DNA from: Sulfurovum sp. TSL1
GTDB taxonomy: Bacteria; Campylobacterota; Campylobacteria; Campylobacterales; Sulfurovaceae
Reading direction: 5' to 3'
NCBI RefSeq assembly: GCF_019972135.1
Contig: NZ_BPFI01000001.1
Location: forward strand, 1,471,106 to 1,535,105
DNA: 64,000 bases
Each line of letters begins with the position of its first letter. Position 1 is the first letter of the stretch. This document shows positions 43,795 through 53,766 of this stretch, one piece after another. Both the position numbers and the translations under genes were made by a program. The notes beneath the pieces were generated by a model, which saw only the letters and a program-made list of their open reading frames with translations, was not told the DNA's origin and searched no databases.

Positions 43795-44998
43795 GCTTAT
43801 TCCACTTGAAAACGGTCTAGAGAATGTAGAAGGGTTCTTCTGTGGTGCGACCAATGTCGGTATGAGAAAAAAACCTGCCAACTCTGAGGCTTCTGAACTG
43901 GATGGGGATGTTGCTTTTATACGAAGCGAACAACCTTGTGACATATCCGCTGTCTTTACAAGTAATACATTTCAAGCGGCACCGATCAAGCATTTTCAAA
44001 AATATCCTAAAGGGTTTCAAACTGACTTTGTCCTCATCAATGCCAAAAATGCCAATGCGATGACAGGAGATAAAGGGATAGAGGATATAGAATCCATTAT
44101 GTCCACACTTTCCACCAAACAAAAAGTACTGAATCCTGTAATGAGTTCTACGGGTGTTATAGGGTACCGGCTGCCTATAGACAAGATCACTTCTGCATTT
44201 GATACACTGGATTTCAATGCTTCAAATTCGCATCAGACAGCCCGTGCCATCATGACGACGGACAGCTTCAAAAAAGAGTTGGCCTATAGAGTAGAACTGG
44301 AAGATGGCAACGCGTTTAACATTGCAGCCATCTGTAAAGGTGCAGGTATGATAAACCCTGCTATGGCCACGATGCTCTGCTTTATCATTACCGATGCCAA
44401 CATCCCCAAGTCTGACATGGATACACTGCTTACAGAGGCAACAGAGGGATCATTTAACCGTATCTCTGTAGATGGTGATACCTCTACCAACGATACGGTC
44501 ATGTTACTTTCAAACAAACAAAGTGCCCATTACGACAAAGCAGCCTTTGCGGAAGCCCTCAACAAGATCATGTTTGAACTGGCTATGCTGATACTCAAAG
44601 ATGGGGAAGGCGCAAACAAACTGGTGGCCTTTGAAGTCAAGGGTGCCAAGAGTGAAGAAGAAGCCAAGAGGGCCAGTATGGCATTGAGCAACTCTCTTCT
44701 GGTAAAGACCGCACTCTTTGGAGAAGACCCGAACTGGGGACGTATCGCTTCTACCATAGGTGCCTCCGGTATAGCCTGTGATGATGAAACACTTATCATA
44801 CACTATGATGACCTTCTTATCTACTCCGGTGAATTCAGAGAGCTGGACAAAGTGCGTGAAGAGAAGGCATACAAGATCATGAAACAAGAGCGTTTTAAAG
44901 TCACCTGTGACATTGGATTAGGTGATGCCAGTTATACCTCCTATGGCTGTGATCTGAGTTACGAATATGTAAAAATAAATGCAGAATACCGAACGTAA
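43787..44998 (+). CDS. argJ: Bifunctional glutamate N-acetyltransferase/ornithine acetyltransferase ArgJ
   Basis: ArgJ recycles the acetyl group between acetylornithine and glutamate in arginine synthesis. The 403-residue precursor self-cleaves before Thr in KGAGMINPAMATMLCF (about residue 190). Other signatures are FTSNTFQAAPIKH, STGVIGYRLPID, ISVDGDTSTNDTV and the C-terminal DPNWGRIASTIGAS and ASYTSYGCDLSYEYV. The ATG at 43787 (MYKLIPLENG) overlaps the channel stop by 8 nt; an earlier ATG at 43724 lies deep in the channel gene and is rejected. Confidence 0.94.
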   Translation: MYKLIPLENGLENVEGFFCGATNVGMRKKPANSEASELDGDVAFIRSEQPCDISAVFTSNTFQAAPIKHFQKYPKGFQTDFVLINAKNANAMTGDKGIEDIESIMSTLSTKQKVLNPVMSSTGVIGYRLPIDKITSAFDTLDFNASNSHQTARAIMTTDSFKKELAYRVELEDGNAFNIAAICKGAGMINPAMATMLCFIITDANIPKSDMDTLLTEATEGSFNRISVDGDTSTNDTVMLLSNKQSAHYDKAAFAEALNKIMFELAMLILKDGEGANKLVAFEVKGAKSEEEAKRASMALSNSLLVKTALFGEDPNWGRIASTIGASGIACDDETLIIHYDDLLIYSGEFRELDKVREEKAYKIMKQERFKVTCDIGLGDASYTSYGCDLSYEYVKINAEYRT

Positions 44999-45036
44999 AA
45001 AGTTTGAATTTTAACTTTTTGCCAACACAAAAAAGT

Positions 45037-45042
45037 TATAAT
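45037..45042 (+). promoter_or_regulatory. -10 element for the YdcH-like gene
   Basis: TATAAT 28 nt before the preferred start at 45070, just after argJ. Confidence 0.45.
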
Positions 45043-45069
45043 ATAAAAATCTTAATACTAGGAATGAAA

Positions 45070-45294
45070 ATGTTACATGAATACAGAGACGAAATACACG
45101 AACTTAAACAAAGCAATGCACACTTTGCAAATATCTTTGATAAACACAATGAACTTGATAAACAAGTAGAAGATGCAGAGGCAGGTCGTACGATTTTAAC
45201 GGATGCAGAGCTTGAAACACTTAAAAAAGAAAAACTTCTTTTAAAAGACGAAGCCTATAAAATGATCTTAGACCATAAAAAAGCGCAAGCATAA
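45070..45294 (+). CDS. YdcH/DUF465 family small helical protein
   Basis: The 74-residue protein MLHEYRDEIHELKQSNAHFA... is mostly helical, with LKKEKLLLKDEAYKMI near the end. The conserved LKxExLxLKDxxYxxI pattern is the YdcH (DUF465) hallmark. Function is unknown. Two ATGs lie close together (45064 and 45070); AGGAATGAAA ahead favours the second. It is short, soluble and likely a dimeric coiled coil. Confidence 0.8.
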   Translation: MLHEYRDEIHELKQSNAHFANIFDKHNELDKQVEDAEAGRTILTDAELETLKKEKLLLKDEAYKMILDHKKAQA

Positions 45295-45312
45295 TCTTAG
45301 TCTTAAACATCC

Positions 45313-45328
45313 ATGGGCTCTTGCCCAT
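45313..45328 (+). terminator. Hairpin after the YdcH-like gene
   Basis: ATGGGC-TCTT-GCCCAT, a 6-bp GC-rich stem 18 nt past the stop, followed by pyrimidine-rich sequence. It is a plausible weak terminator. Confidence 0.5.
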
Positions 45329-45378
45329 ATATTAACCTTCTTACCCTATACTATCTTTAATCAATTCTAGGAAGTCTC

Positions 45379-46101
45379 ATGAAATTCTTACCATTTATAC
45401 TTATTTCCCTGTTTATAACCATGATCAACGCTGTAGAATCCCAAGCCATTTATTATGGAAAAGTGTTAGAGATACAAGGTGTCATGGGATACAAATATCT
45501 TAAAGTAGATGAAAACGGTACCCAACATTGGGTCGCCATCGCAAATGCACCCGTTGCTGTGGGTGACAGGATCGGATACGATAAAAGAACCATTATGCAT
45601 GACTTTGAAAGTAAATCTCTAGGTAAAACCTTTAAAGAGATCATCTTTGCGTCAGATGTCTATCTGCCTCAAAAAGTACAAAGACCCACAAGTATGAAAG
45701 ATATGCTGGGGCTGGGTAATCAAGATCCTCACCAAGGTATAGGAATAGGCATGTCACCGGAAGAAGAGGAAAAACCTGCAAAACCTTTTGTGAAAAAAGA
45801 TGTGTATACGGTTGAAGAGATACATATGTGGAGAAAAAGTCTGGAAGGTGAGATCATCTCTTTGGAAGGTAATGTCTATAAAGTCTCTCATCAGATCATG
45901 AAACGTGACTGGGTTCACTTGGGTGATGGTACAGGTAATGAGAAAAAACTGACCGATGATTTGGTCTTTACCGCTGATTCAACCACTGTCAAGGCAGGAG
46001 ACAGGGTCATTGCTACAGGCAGAGTCGTTGTCAACAAAGATTTTGGATATGGTTACTTCTATAAAGTACTGATCCAGGATGCTACATTTGAAGTGAAATA
46101 A
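45379..46101 (+). CDS. Exported NrfJ-like/OB-fold two-domain protein
   Basis: The 240-residue precursor has a signal peptide (MKFLPFILISLFITMINAV). The first domain, YYGKVLEIQGVMGYKYLKVD to EIIFASDVY (about 26-97), fits the small NrfJ-type periplasmic module, with GxVLExxxxxGYxYxKV and KSLGKTF. A Pro/Glu linker (about 120-140) leads to a second OB-like domain: LEGNVYKVSHQIMKRDWVHL, GDGTG, VKAGDRVIATGRVVVNKDFG. Such two-domain proteins are common in this phylum and lack an assigned function; nucleotide- or metal-binding has been proposed. The downstream dbpA starts one base after its stop. Confidence 0.7.
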   Translation: MKFLPFILISLFITMINAVESQAIYYGKVLEIQGVMGYKYLKVDENGTQHWVAIANAPVAVGDRIGYDKRTIMHDFESKSLGKTFKEIIFASDVYLPQKVQRPTSMKDMLGLGNQDPHQGIGIGMSPEEEEKPAKPFVKKDVYTVEEIHMWRKSLEGEIISLEGNVYKVSHQIMKRDWVHLGDGTGNEKKLTDDLVFTADSTTVKAGDRVIATGRVVVNKDFGYGYFYKVLIQDATFEVK

Positions 46102-46102
46102 T

Positions 46103-47464
46103 ATGGCAACATTTACAAGTATAGAAGCATTCCCGAAAGCACTTTTAGAGACACTGAATCTACTGAATTTCACTACGATGACCGAAATACAGGAAAAGGC
46201 TATCAGCCCTATTCTGGCAGGTAAAGACATCCTGGCTCAATCCAAAACAGGTTCCGGGAAAACATTGGCCTTTGGATTGCCCTGTGTGATGCATACCGAT
46301 ACCCAAAACTACAAACCACAAACCATCATCATTACCCCGACACGTGAACTCTCCGATCAGATAGCCGTGGAACTGAGAAAAGTTGCGGCCTACAAAGCCA
46401 ACCTCAAAATACTGACACTTTATGGCGGTGTGCCGCTTCGTGCACAGGCTGAATCACTGGCCAAAGGGGCACATATACTCATCGGTACGCCCGGACGTAT
46501 ACAAGACCATTTGTCAAAAGGAACACTGCTGCTTGAGAGTATCAAGACACTGGTACTCGATGAAGCAGACCGTATGCTGGATATGGGCTTTTATGATGAG
46601 ATAGTCAAGATAAGTTCCAACATGCCACGTACCAAACAGACCCTGCTCTTCTCAGCGACATTTCCTGACAACATAGAAAAACTTGCCAAAGCACTCTTGA
46701 AACAGCCCGTTACTATTAAAGTAGATACGGTTCAAGAGAGCGATAAGATAGATGAAATCGTCTATGAGACATCTGATAAATTGAAGACCCTTACAGCCCT
46801 CATTCAGTCCTATAAACCAGAATCACTGCTTATCTTTTGTAACACCAAGGCTGAAGTCATCTCTTTGACTGATACGTTGCATCAACGAGGGCATTCGGTT
46901 ATAGATATACATGGTGACCTTGAACAAAAAGACCGTAACGAATCTGTGATCGCTTTTTCCAATGGTTCAAAACGTATCATGGTAGCTACTGATGTGGCTT
47001 CAAGAGGTTTAGATATCAAAGATATCGAACTGGTCATCAACTATGATCTTCCCTTTGATCAGGAGGTCTATACCCACCGTATCGGCCGTACAGGACGTGC
47101 AGAAGCAAAAGGTACCGCCATCTCACTCTATGGTCCAAAAGAGAGTGATAAATGTGCTTACATCACCTCTGCTGCACGTACAGCACAGATGAAAGACCTA
47201 CGTGTAGATGCAACGTTTAAAATGGTCTCCGAATATGATACGTTGTGTATTAACGGCGGTAAAAAAACCAAGATTCGGGCGGGAGATATACTCGGTACAT
47301 TATGTAAAGAGATAGGCATTGACCCGAAAATGATAGGAAAGATACATATCACAGATACGAAGTCCTATGTGGCGCTACATCATACTGTGATAGACAAAGT
47401 GTCGAAAGCATTAAAGAAAACAACGATCAAGAAGAAAAAATATGTCACCTGGATATTGGACTAA
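46103..47464 (+). CDS. dbpA: ATP-dependent RNA helicase DbpA
   Basis: DbpA remodels 23S rRNA (helix 92 region) during 50S assembly. The 453-residue protein has Q motif FTTMTEIQEKAI, Walker A AQSKTGSGKTLAF, ITPTRELSDQI, IGTPGRIQDHL, VLDEADRMLDMGF (DEAD), LLFSATFP and HRIGRTGRA. The C-terminal DbpA RNA-binding domain is visible: KTKIRAGDILGTLCKEIGID and IGKIHITDTKSYVALHH. It is convergent with the DedA gene, overlapping by 4 nt. Confidence 0.92.
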   Translation: MATFTSIEAFPKALLETLNLLNFTTMTEIQEKAISPILAGKDILAQSKTGSGKTLAFGLPCVMHTDTQNYKPQTIIITPTRELSDQIAVELRKVAAYKANLKILTLYGGVPLRAQAESLAKGAHILIGTPGRIQDHLSKGTLLLESIKTLVLDEADRMLDMGFYDEIVKISSNMPRTKQTLLFSATFPDNIEKLAKALLKQPVTIKVDTVQESDKIDEIVYETSDKLKTLTALIQSYKPESLLIFCNTKAEVISLTDTLHQRGHSVIDIHGDLEQKDRNESVIAFSNGSKRIMVATDVASRGLDIKDIELVINYDLPFDQEVYTHRIGRTGRAEAKGTAISLYGPKESDKCAYITSAARTAQMKDLRVDATFKMVSEYDTLCINGGKKTKIRAGDILGTLCKEIGIDPKMIGKIHITDTKSYVALHHTVIDKVSKALKKTTIKKKKYVTWILD

Positions 47465-48075
47465 TCTTCCAATATCTTTTGTCTTCTTTTGTGTCTTACT
47501 ATATAGAAAAGTGTGATCAATACCACACAGGAGAGTGCGATCAATGTGGCAGAATGAAGATACTCAGAGATAAGTGCTTCATTTGAACCCAGAAGATACC
47601 CCAAGGCCACCAAAACGATTACCCAGATACCTGCACCGAATCCGGAATAAAAAGCAAATTTAGCCATATGCATACGCGCAAGCCCTGCAGGCAGAGAGAT
47701 AAGTTGTCGTATACCCGGAATGAGTCTTCCGTTGAAAGTGGAGAGTTCTCCGTGTTTAGTGAAAAAAGCTTCGAGTCTGTCTAACGTCTCTTCTTTGATC
47801 AAAAAGTATCTGCCATAGCGTAAAATAAATTTTCTTCCAAAATGCATTGCCAGATAGTAATTGAAAAGTGCTCCTGCCACAGAGCCTATGATGCCTGTTG
47901 CAACAACCATATAAAGATTCAATTCACCTTTGAATGCCAAATATCCTGCAGGTATCATGACAATTTCACTGGGGAAAGGGAAAAAGGTGCTCTCAAGAAA
48001 CATGAGAAAAAAGATACCCCAATAACCCATATCACCAATGTAGCTTACAAGGGTTTGGGCTATCTCGTGTATCAT
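47461..48075 (-). CDS. DedA family membrane protein
   Basis: The 204-residue protein has the DedA/SNARE-associated fold: EIVMIPAGYLAFKGELN (about 37), the FGRKFILRYGRYFLIKEETL segment (about 89) and FNGRLIPGIRQLISLPAGL (about 114-132), the R-x-[IV]P-x-x-R motif. DedA proteins are undecaprenyl-phosphate or lipid flippases and support envelope homeostasis; the specific lipid cannot be told. It follows accA by 16 nt on the minus strand. Confidence 0.9.
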   Translation of the reverse strand: MIHEIAQTLVSYIGDMGYWGIFFLMFLESTFFPFPSEIVMIPAGYLAFKGELNLYMVVATGIIGSVAGALFNYYLAMHFGRKFILRYGRYFLIKEETLDRLEAFFTKHGELSTFNGRLIPGIRQLISLPAGLARMHMAKFAFYSGFGAGIWVIVLVALGYLLGSNEALISEYLHSATLIALSCVVLITLFYIVRHKRRQKILED

Positions 48076-48091
48076 AAAAAGGGGTTAATCG

Positions 48092-49027
48092 CTATTCGCT
48101 AAATGCACCGACGGATACGAGTCTTTTGTAGCGTTGATCAAGCATTTCATCTTCAGAAAGTTCTCTCAGTGCCTGTACATTCTCTAAGAAATACGTTTTC
48201 AGTACCTCCGCTGCTGTTTCTTTATCACGATGTGCACCAATCAGTGGCTCATCAAGTACATCATCTATCAAACCATGTTCAAGTAGATAATCGGGTGTGA
48301 TCTTCAATGCTTTTGTCGCAGCTTCTACTTTACTCGGGTCGTTCCATAAGATCGCAGAACACCCTTCAGGTGAAATAACGGCAAATACAGAATACCGCAT
48401 CATCGCAAGTTTATCTGCAACACCGATAGCAAGTGCTCCACCTGAACCACCTTCACCTATCACAACAGAGACCATAGGTACTTTCACAGAAGCAAATTCA
48501 AAGAGATTTTTAGCGATAGCCTCACTCTGGCCTCTCTCTTCTGCCCCAAGCCCAGGGTAGGCACCCGGAGTGTCTATGAGCATCAGGACAGGAATGTCAA
48601 ATTTTTCTGCCATTTTTACTGCACGCAGTGCTTTTCTGTACCCTTCAGGGTTTGGCATACCAAAGTTTCTTTTGATCTTGTTTTTAACACCACGCCCTTT
48701 TTGTTCACCGATAAGCATCGTCTTCTGTCCATTGATCCAACCGATGTAACATAAGATAGCCGGGTCATCTCTAAATGCACGATCACCATGAATTTCATAG
48801 GCATCATCCATCAAAAGTCTAATGTAATCCAAAGCATAAGGTCTGTCCGGATGGCGGGCAAGCTGCAGTTTTTGAAAGTCACTCAGTGAACCATAGGTCT
48901 TTTGTACTTCTTTGTCCAGCTCAGCTTGATACTTATTTACAGCCTCGATATTTGCTATGGCTTGTGCCGATACAAGCTCTTCTTGTATCGATTCAATTTT
49001 GCTCTCAAAGTCTAAATAAGTTGCCAT
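48092..49027 (-). CDS. accA: Acetyl-CoA carboxylase carboxyltransferase subunit alpha AccA
   Basis: AccA with AccD transfers CO2 from biotin to acetyl-CoA, giving malonyl-CoA for fatty acid synthesis. The 311-residue protein has [19 protein letters not shown] near residue 50, [57 protein letters not shown] and [19 protein letters not shown], all typical. It follows fabF by 10 nt in an acpP-fabF-accA lipid-synthesis run. Confidence 0.96.
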   Translation of the reverse strand: MATYLDFESKIESIQEELVSAQAIANIEAVNKYQAELDKEVQKTYGSLSDFQKLQLARHPDRPYALDYIRLLMDDAYEIHGDRAFRDDPAILCYIGWINGQKTMLIGEQKGRGVKNKIKRNFGMPNPEGYRKALRAVKMAEKFDIPVLMLIDTPGAYPGLGAEERGQSEAIAKNLFEFASVKVPMVSVVIGEGGSGGALAIGVADKLAMMRYSVFAVISPEGCSAILWNDPSKVEAATKALKITPDYLLEHGLIDDVLDEPLIGAHRDKETAAEVLKTYFLENVQALRELSEDEMLDQRYKRLVSVGAFSE

Positions 49028-49037
49028 GCATATACCC

Positions 49038-50255
49038 TTATATCTTCTTAAAGATCACTACACCGTTTGTTCCACCAAAACCAAATGAATTACTCATGGC
49101 AATATTGATATCTGCTTTTCTGGCTTCATTAGGTACATAATCCAGATCACAGTTTTCATCTGGTGTTGTGTAATTGATCGTCGGAGGAAGTACACCATCT
49201 CTCATAGCCATAAGACATACGACTGCTTCTATGGCACCTGCTGCACCAAGACAGTGACCCACTTGGCCCTTGATGGAACTTACCGGAGGACAGTTCTCTT
49301 TACCTCCAAACAACTCTTTAAGCGCCGCTGTTTCATTTTTGTCATTGATCGGTGTAGATGTACCATGTGCATTGACATAATCTATTTTTGGCTCACCTGC
49401 CATCTTATAAGCACCCTTCATCGCTCGAAGAGGTCCATCCATCGTTGGTGTAGTAATATGGTTTGCATCACCGCTTTCACCAAATCCGATAAGTTCACCA
49501 TAGATCGTTGCACCTCTTGCAACCGCATCTTCATATGTCTCTAATACCAGTGCCGCTGCACCTTCACCCATTACAAAACCATCACGACCACTGTCGAATG
49601 GTCTAGAGGCAGTTTGTGGATCGTCATTTCTTGTAGAGAGTGCTTTCATTGCAGCAAATCCACCGATACCTACTTCACAAATAGCCGATTCTGCACCGAC
49701 GACCAACATTTTATCTGCCGTCCCTACCATGATAGACTTTGCCGCTTCACCGATCGCATGTGTACCCGCAGCACACGCAGTGACCGATGAAAGGTTTGGA
49801 CCTTTCAGCCCCTGATAGATAGAGATAAATCCACCCAGCATATTGACAAGGGAAGAAGGGATGAAGAACGGAGAAATTCTTCTTGGTCCTTTTGTTGCAC
49901 ATACGACCGAGTTCTTTTCGATATTTGGTAATCCACCGATCCCCGAGGCAGAAGCCACACCGAATCTTTCCATATCTACACCTTCTGGAAGTTTGGCATC
50001 TTCCATAGCTTCCAAAGCAGCTTTAAGACCAAGTTGTATAAATCTATCTGCCTTCTTTGCCTCTTTTGCATCAAGTACAGTCAGTGGATCAAAGTCTGTT
50101 ATTTCACCAGCGATGCTCACAGTATGCTTTTCTGTATCAAACGACTCAATATTTTTGATACCGCATTTCCCTTCTACGATCGCAGAAAATGCACTTTCTT
50201 TATCTAGTCCTAGAGAATTTATCATCCCTAAACCTGTAACTACAACTCTTTTCAC
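49038..50255 (-). CDS. fabF: Beta-ketoacyl-ACP synthase II FabF
   Basis: FabF condenses malonyl-ACP with acyl-ACP in chain elongation. The 405-residue thiolase-fold protein has the catalytic Cys-His-His triad in [15 protein letters not shown] (Cys about 163), [12 protein letters not shown] (His about 297) and [15 protein letters not shown] (His about 333). The N-terminal [12 protein letters not shown] and C-terminal [14 protein letters not shown] are conserved. It is separated from acpP by 90 nt with a small CCC-CGAA-GGG hairpin. Confidence 0.96.
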   Translation of the reverse strand: MKRVVVTGLGMINSLGLDKESAFSAIVEGKCGIKNIESFDTEKHTVSIAGEITDFDPLTVLDAKEAKKADRFIQLGLKAALEAMEDAKLPEGVDMERFGVASASGIGGLPNIEKNSVVCATKGPRRISPFFIPSSLVNMLGGFISIYQGLKGPNLSSVTACAAGTHAIGEAAKSIMVGTADKMLVVGAESAICEVGIGGFAAMKALSTRNDDPQTASRPFDSGRDGFVMGEGAAALVLETYEDAVARGATIYGELIGFGESGDANHITTPTMDGPLRAMKGAYKMAGEPKIDYVNAHGTSTPINDKNETAALKELFGGKENCPPVSSIKGQVGHCLGAAGAIEAVVCLMAMRDGVLPPTINYTTPDENCDLDYVPNEARKADINIAMSNSFGFGGTNGVVIFKKI

Positions 50256-50345
50256 TGGCTCTCCTATTCCATTTTATGTAAAATATATATAAATACTTTT
50301 TGAAATACTTATATATATTCTACAAGCCCCCGAAGGGAACTTAAC

Positions 50346-50573
50346 TTATACGTTTTCGATAAATTTGATAGCGTCAGCTACAGTTGCAATTGCTTCTGCT
50401 TGGTCATCAGGGATTTCGATATCGAATTTCTCTTCAAGTGCCATTACCAACTCAACAACATCAAGACTATCAGCCCCAAGATCTTCTACGAATTTAGACT
50501 CTTCTTTCACCTCATCTGGGCTTACATTTAGTTGTTCAACAACCACTTCTTTTACATCATCAAATAATGCCAT
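50346..50573 (-). CDS. acpP: Acyl carrier protein
   Basis: The 75-residue acidic protein carries the phosphopantetheine serine in [17 protein letters not shown] (Ser about 36). It starts [20 protein letters not shown] and ends AIKFIENV, normal ACP length. ACP shuttles acyl chains for FabF and the other fatty acid enzymes. fabF and accA lie downstream. AAGGAGTAAGTCA before the ATG is a strong ribosome binding site, fitting high expression. Confidence 0.97.
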   Translation of the reverse strand: MALFDDVKEVVVEQLNVSPDEVKEESKFVEDLGADSLDVVELVMALEEKFDIEIPDDQAEAIATVADAIKFIENV

Positions 50574-50732
50574 TGACTTACTCCTTAAGTTTGTTAAAAA
50601 TACGGGTAATTATAACAAAAAAAGTATAAAAAGCTTATACGTTTCATAAAATAGGCATTTGCACTGTCGTAAAGTTGAGTTTTAATTAGATAGGGGGGAG
50701 GAGAAAGTTGCATCTCTTCCCGGTAGTATATG

Positions 50733-52775
50733 TTAAAATTTATATTTGATGTTCGTATAGAAATAACGTCCAGGTTCATTCATAAGTACGATATTAGAGT
50801 CTGCTGCTGATATACCTGCTGCAAGTAAACTTATATCTTTATATGTGTTTGTTACCGCATATGTTGTATCAAATACATTGTCTACACCTAGTGTGAACTC
50901 AAAGTGATTACCGAATTTCTTTGTACCTTTTAAGTTGAGGACTGCATATGCATCTAATTCCTGTTCACCATTATCTGCATCAAAATCTGTCCATTCATCA
51001 GACGCGATCACTTCCGCTCTCAATGCCAGACTCTCATCATAATCATAATTAACTGCACCATTGAATTTAAATGGTGGGATTTCCGGCATATCTGTATCTG
51101 TTTGTCCATATAAAGGATCTTGCTTTTTCCCTCTTTGGTAAGACATTCCATAATCGAAATAGACTGAATCTGTTGCGATATATGTTCCGCTAAGCTCAAC
51201 TCCCCATATTGTTGCATCAACATTTTCAAGATTATGACCATCTACTGTACCCGTTGAATTATACGCTATAAAATCATCCAACATGCTATAAAATGCTTTT
51301 GCTTTGATCGTTGCATTTTCATATTTCTTTTCAGCACCTAGATCAAACTCATAATTGACTGTATTCTCTAAATTCGGATTTCCTACAAAAGAAGGAGACC
51401 CATTACCCATCATTATCAAATATAGTTCTCTTGCATCAGGAACTCTTGATGACTTTCCAAAACCAGCATAATATTGTGTAGTTTCATTCGCATGATAGGT
51501 TCCCAATATATAACCATTCAGTTCATTATAGTCATTATCTGGTTGCAATACAGTGTTAGGATGTTCTGAAGTGATCTCTGTATCATCATATCTCATACCA
51601 AGATCTAAGACAAATTTATCCATTTTTATCTTGTCTTTCAAGAAGAGCGCAACATTCTTCGTATCTACGTCATTGATGGTTTTCATACCTGGTACACCCT
51701 CTTGATACATTCTTCCATCCCAGTTTCTCTTGCTGTAATCCAAACCAGCAGTAATAGTATGGTTATCTATATCAAAACTGTTTGAAAGTTTTGCTCCTTG
51801 CATCTTCGTAGTCAATGCATGTGTCATTTCATGCATCATAGCAGCTGATTTTCTATATTTATTTGACATTGGATGATCCACTTCAGATTGATAGACCTGA
51901 AAATTCAACTCTTTTGAATATGTTCCTAAATCTTTCGCTATATATTCCATGTTATAAATATCTGAATCATCATACAAGGCATCCATTTTAGATGAAGGGT
52001 AAAGGACATCATCACTTCTATTGGCTGTGTAGCTGAGTCTTAACTCCTGGTTATCTGTCATATCCCAAAAAAGTTTTGCCATCATGGTCTTTTTAGTATA
52101 GGCATCCATATCTCTATATTTATCTTGATAGGCACTATTTGCCAATTTCATATCTCCTGGATTATCAGCAATATAATTGTCTATCTGCTCTGCAAAATCA
52201 TTGCCATCACCATCTTCATACTGTTCACTTGTCTCTGTAGACCCACTGAGTAAAACTCTGACACTATCTGTGATCCCTCCACTAAGTGAAAATGCACCTT
52301 TTTTGTATCCCCAAGACCCTAAACCAAGATTCACTTCACCTTCAAACTTTTCTTTTGGTTTAACTGTATGAATTTTTACATCTGCACTAAGTACACCGAA
52401 ATCTTCTACATTGAACGGTCCTTCATTGATCTCAATATAATCCACGTTATTGGTCAAGATATGAGAAACAGGCGGGTCCATTCTGTTTGGACAGGCACCA
52501 TACACTTTCGTACCATCTACCGTCACATTAATATTGTCTTTTCTCTGCCCTCTAACAACGATATCATTTGCAATACCTGATCTTCTACTTAATGCAACAC
52601 TTGGTGACTGCTTAAAAAGTGCTTCTGCCAGATCGGCTGACTTAATGTCTTCTCCCCTGACATCTTTTATCACTTCTGTATCTACTTTTGTAGCTACGTT
52701 TATCGTTTCCAGCTCTACTTCGGCAGCATTCAAACACACTGAACATACCAAAGAAAGATAAATCCCTTTTTTCAT
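50733..52775 (-). CDS. OprC/NosA-like copper TonB-dependent outer-membrane receptor
   Basis: The 680-residue precursor (signal peptide MKKGIYLSLVCSVCLNAAEV) has a TonB-dependent plug (IVVRGQRKDNINVTVDGTKV, about 49-70) and a 22-strand barrel ending NIKYKF. In the plug, VYGACPNRMDPPVSHI holds a Cys-x3-Met pair, matching the copper-binding CxxxM motif of Pseudomonas OprC, where the same ACPxRMDPP context occurs. A barrel loop has MMHEMTHAL with a His-x-Met pair, like the second half of the OprC copper site. I infer copper import. Three tandem 11-bp-period repeats sit just upstream of its -10, and tonB is the next gene up. Confidence 0.82.
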   Translation of the reverse strand: MKKGIYLSLVCSVCLNAAEVELETINVATKVDTEVIKDVRGEDIKSADLAEALFKQSPSVALSRRSGIANDIVVRGQRKDNINVTVDGTKVYGACPNRMDPPVSHILTNNVDYIEINEGPFNVEDFGVLSADVKIHTVKPKEKFEGEVNLGLGSWGYKKGAFSLSGGITDSVRVLLSGSTETSEQYEDGDGNDFAEQIDNYIADNPGDMKLANSAYQDKYRDMDAYTKKTMMAKLFWDMTDNQELRLSYTANRSDDVLYPSSKMDALYDDSDIYNMEYIAKDLGTYSKELNFQVYQSEVDHPMSNKYRKSAAMMHEMTHALTTKMQGAKLSNSFDIDNHTITAGLDYSKRNWDGRMYQEGVPGMKTINDVDTKNVALFLKDKIKMDKFVLDLGMRYDDTEITSEHPNTVLQPDNDYNELNGYILGTYHANETTQYYAGFGKSSRVPDARELYLIMMGNGSPSFVGNPNLENTVNYEFDLGAEKKYENATIKAKAFYSMLDDFIAYNSTGTVDGHNLENVDATIWGVELSGTYIATDSVYFDYGMSYQRGKKQDPLYGQTDTDMPEIPPFKFNGAVNYDYDESLALRAEVIASDEWTDFDADNGEQELDAYAVLNLKGTKKFGNHFEFTLGVDNVFDTTYAVTNTYKDISLLAAGISAADSNIVLMNEPGRYFYTNIKYKF

Positions 52776-52798
52776 ATAACTCTCCTCAAATAATTTGA

Positions 52799-52804
52799 AT
52801 TATA
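52799..52804 (-). promoter_or_regulatory. -10 element of the OprC-like receptor gene
   Basis: TATAAT on the minus strand, 23 nt upstream of the ATG, abutting the gene-proximal repeat at 52805-52811. No -35 is present because the repeats occupy it. Confidence 0.6.
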
Positions 52805-52833
52805 GTGTCATAGTTGTGTTAATTAAGTGTTAA
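52805..52833 (-). promoter_or_regulatory. Direct-repeat regulator box A (three 11-bp-period half-sites)
   Basis: On the plus strand GTGTCAT (52805), GTGTTAA (52816) and GTGTTAA (52827) start exactly 11 bp apart. In the gene direction they read TTAACAC-N4-TTAACAC-N4-ATGACAC. This helical-phase tandem layout in front of a -10 is typical of OmpR/PhoB-type activators. Confidence 0.65.
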
Positions 52834-52835
52834 AT

Positions 52836-53609
52836 TTATCTGATCTGATAACGAAGTGTGATCTTTATACTTTTTGGTAGCGAAATAGGCGCATTTCTAA
52901 TATCTATAGGAAATGCACTTTGTACAGCCTGACGTGCGGACTTATGAAATACCGTAGGCCCACTTACAGATATATTCCCTACATTTCCATTTTTCAAAAT
53001 AGTGAATGCAACCTTGACCGTGCCCTGCATACCTCTTCTTTGTGCAATACGCGGATAGGATTTGTGCTTGTTGATTTTATCCCTGATACTTGCAAGAAAT
53101 TGATTTTTCTGTGCAGGGCTGATATTTGCGCTTCGTGAAGAAGCTTTTTGTCTTTTCTGTTTTTTCTTGGCACTTTTCTTGCTCGTTTTTTTCTTCGCTT
53201 TGGGTTTTGGTTTTTTCTTGACCTCTTTCACGATCGGTTTAGGTATCACTTTTTGTACCACTGGTTCAGGGATAAGCTCTTCTTTGACTTTAGGCTCTTG
53301 TTCCGGGGTAGGCTCTTTACTGATCTCAGGTTCAACAACAGGGTCTTCTTCAACCACAGGTTCTTCTTCAACAACAGGTTTCTCTACCTCTTGGACCTCT
53401 TCTATCTCCTCTTGTTCTGCCTGTTCTACGGAAGAAACGACTTCAGGTTGAAAGGAGCACAGACAAAGCTGTGTCGTTTTCTCTTCTATTTTTTTTGTTG
53501 CCACAAGATAACGATCCTCGACATAGAAAAACAAACCTATCATGAAAAGGTATACAAGGGTGGTGCTAAAATAAGAGATAAAATGACGATGTTTTAACAT
53601 ATTTAGCAT
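52836..53609 (-). CDS. tonB: TonB energy-transducing protein
   Basis: The 257-residue protein has one N-terminal membrane helix (about 10-28, FISYFSTTLVYLFMIGLFFY), a long Glu/Pro/Val then Lys/Pro-rich periplasmic spacer (about 55-150) and a TonB C-terminal domain: HKSYPRIAQRRGMQGTVKVA with GNISVSGPTVF. TonB couples the proton-motive force from ExbBD to outer-membrane receptors. exbB and exbD are not adjacent. It is next to the OprC-like receptor and most likely energises it. Two copies of the direct-repeat box lie upstream. Confidence 0.9.
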   Translation of the reverse strand: MLNMLKHRHFISYFSTTLVYLFMIGLFFYVEDRYLVATKKIEEKTTQLCLCSFQPEVVSSVEQAEQEEIEEVQEVEKPVVEEEPVVEEDPVVEPEISKEPTPEQEPKVKEELIPEPVVQKVIPKPIVKEVKKKPKPKAKKKTSKKSAKKKQKRQKASSRSANISPAQKNQFLASIRDKINKHKSYPRIAQRRGMQGTVKVAFTILKNGNVGNISVSGPTVFHKSARQAVQSAFPIDIRNAPISLPKSIKITLRYQIR

Positions 53610-53645
53610 AGAAAAGTCTTTTTTGGGATGTATTATGACGGAAAA

Positions 53646-53663
53646 ACGTTAAGGAAGTGTTAA
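53646..53663 (-). promoter_or_regulatory. Direct-repeat regulator box B
   Basis: Plus strand ACGTTAA (53646) and GTGTTAA (53657) 11 bp apart, 37 nt upstream of the tonB ATG. A CATAAT -10-like hexamer (53632-53637) lies just downstream on the minus strand. Confidence 0.55.
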
Positions 53664-53707
53664 AAAGCACAGAAGGAGTTGGTATTTAATGAGGGGGTGT
53701 CATCCAT
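53660..53707 (-). CDS. Possible 15-codon upstream ORF before tonB
   Basis: A short frame MDDTPSLNTNSFCAF then TAA, with AGAAGGTG about 8 nt before its ATG. It sits between the two repeat boxes upstream of tonB, and its stop codon lies within box B. It would only be on a transcript from the distal promoter (box C). Translation is unproven and chance is quite possible. Confidence 0.25.
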   Translation of the reverse strand: MDDTPSLNTNSFCAF

Positions 53708-53766
53708 ATACAAAGCACCTTCTGCGTTCCACTTATTTCGACGTAAAAGAATTATGACGAAGAAGT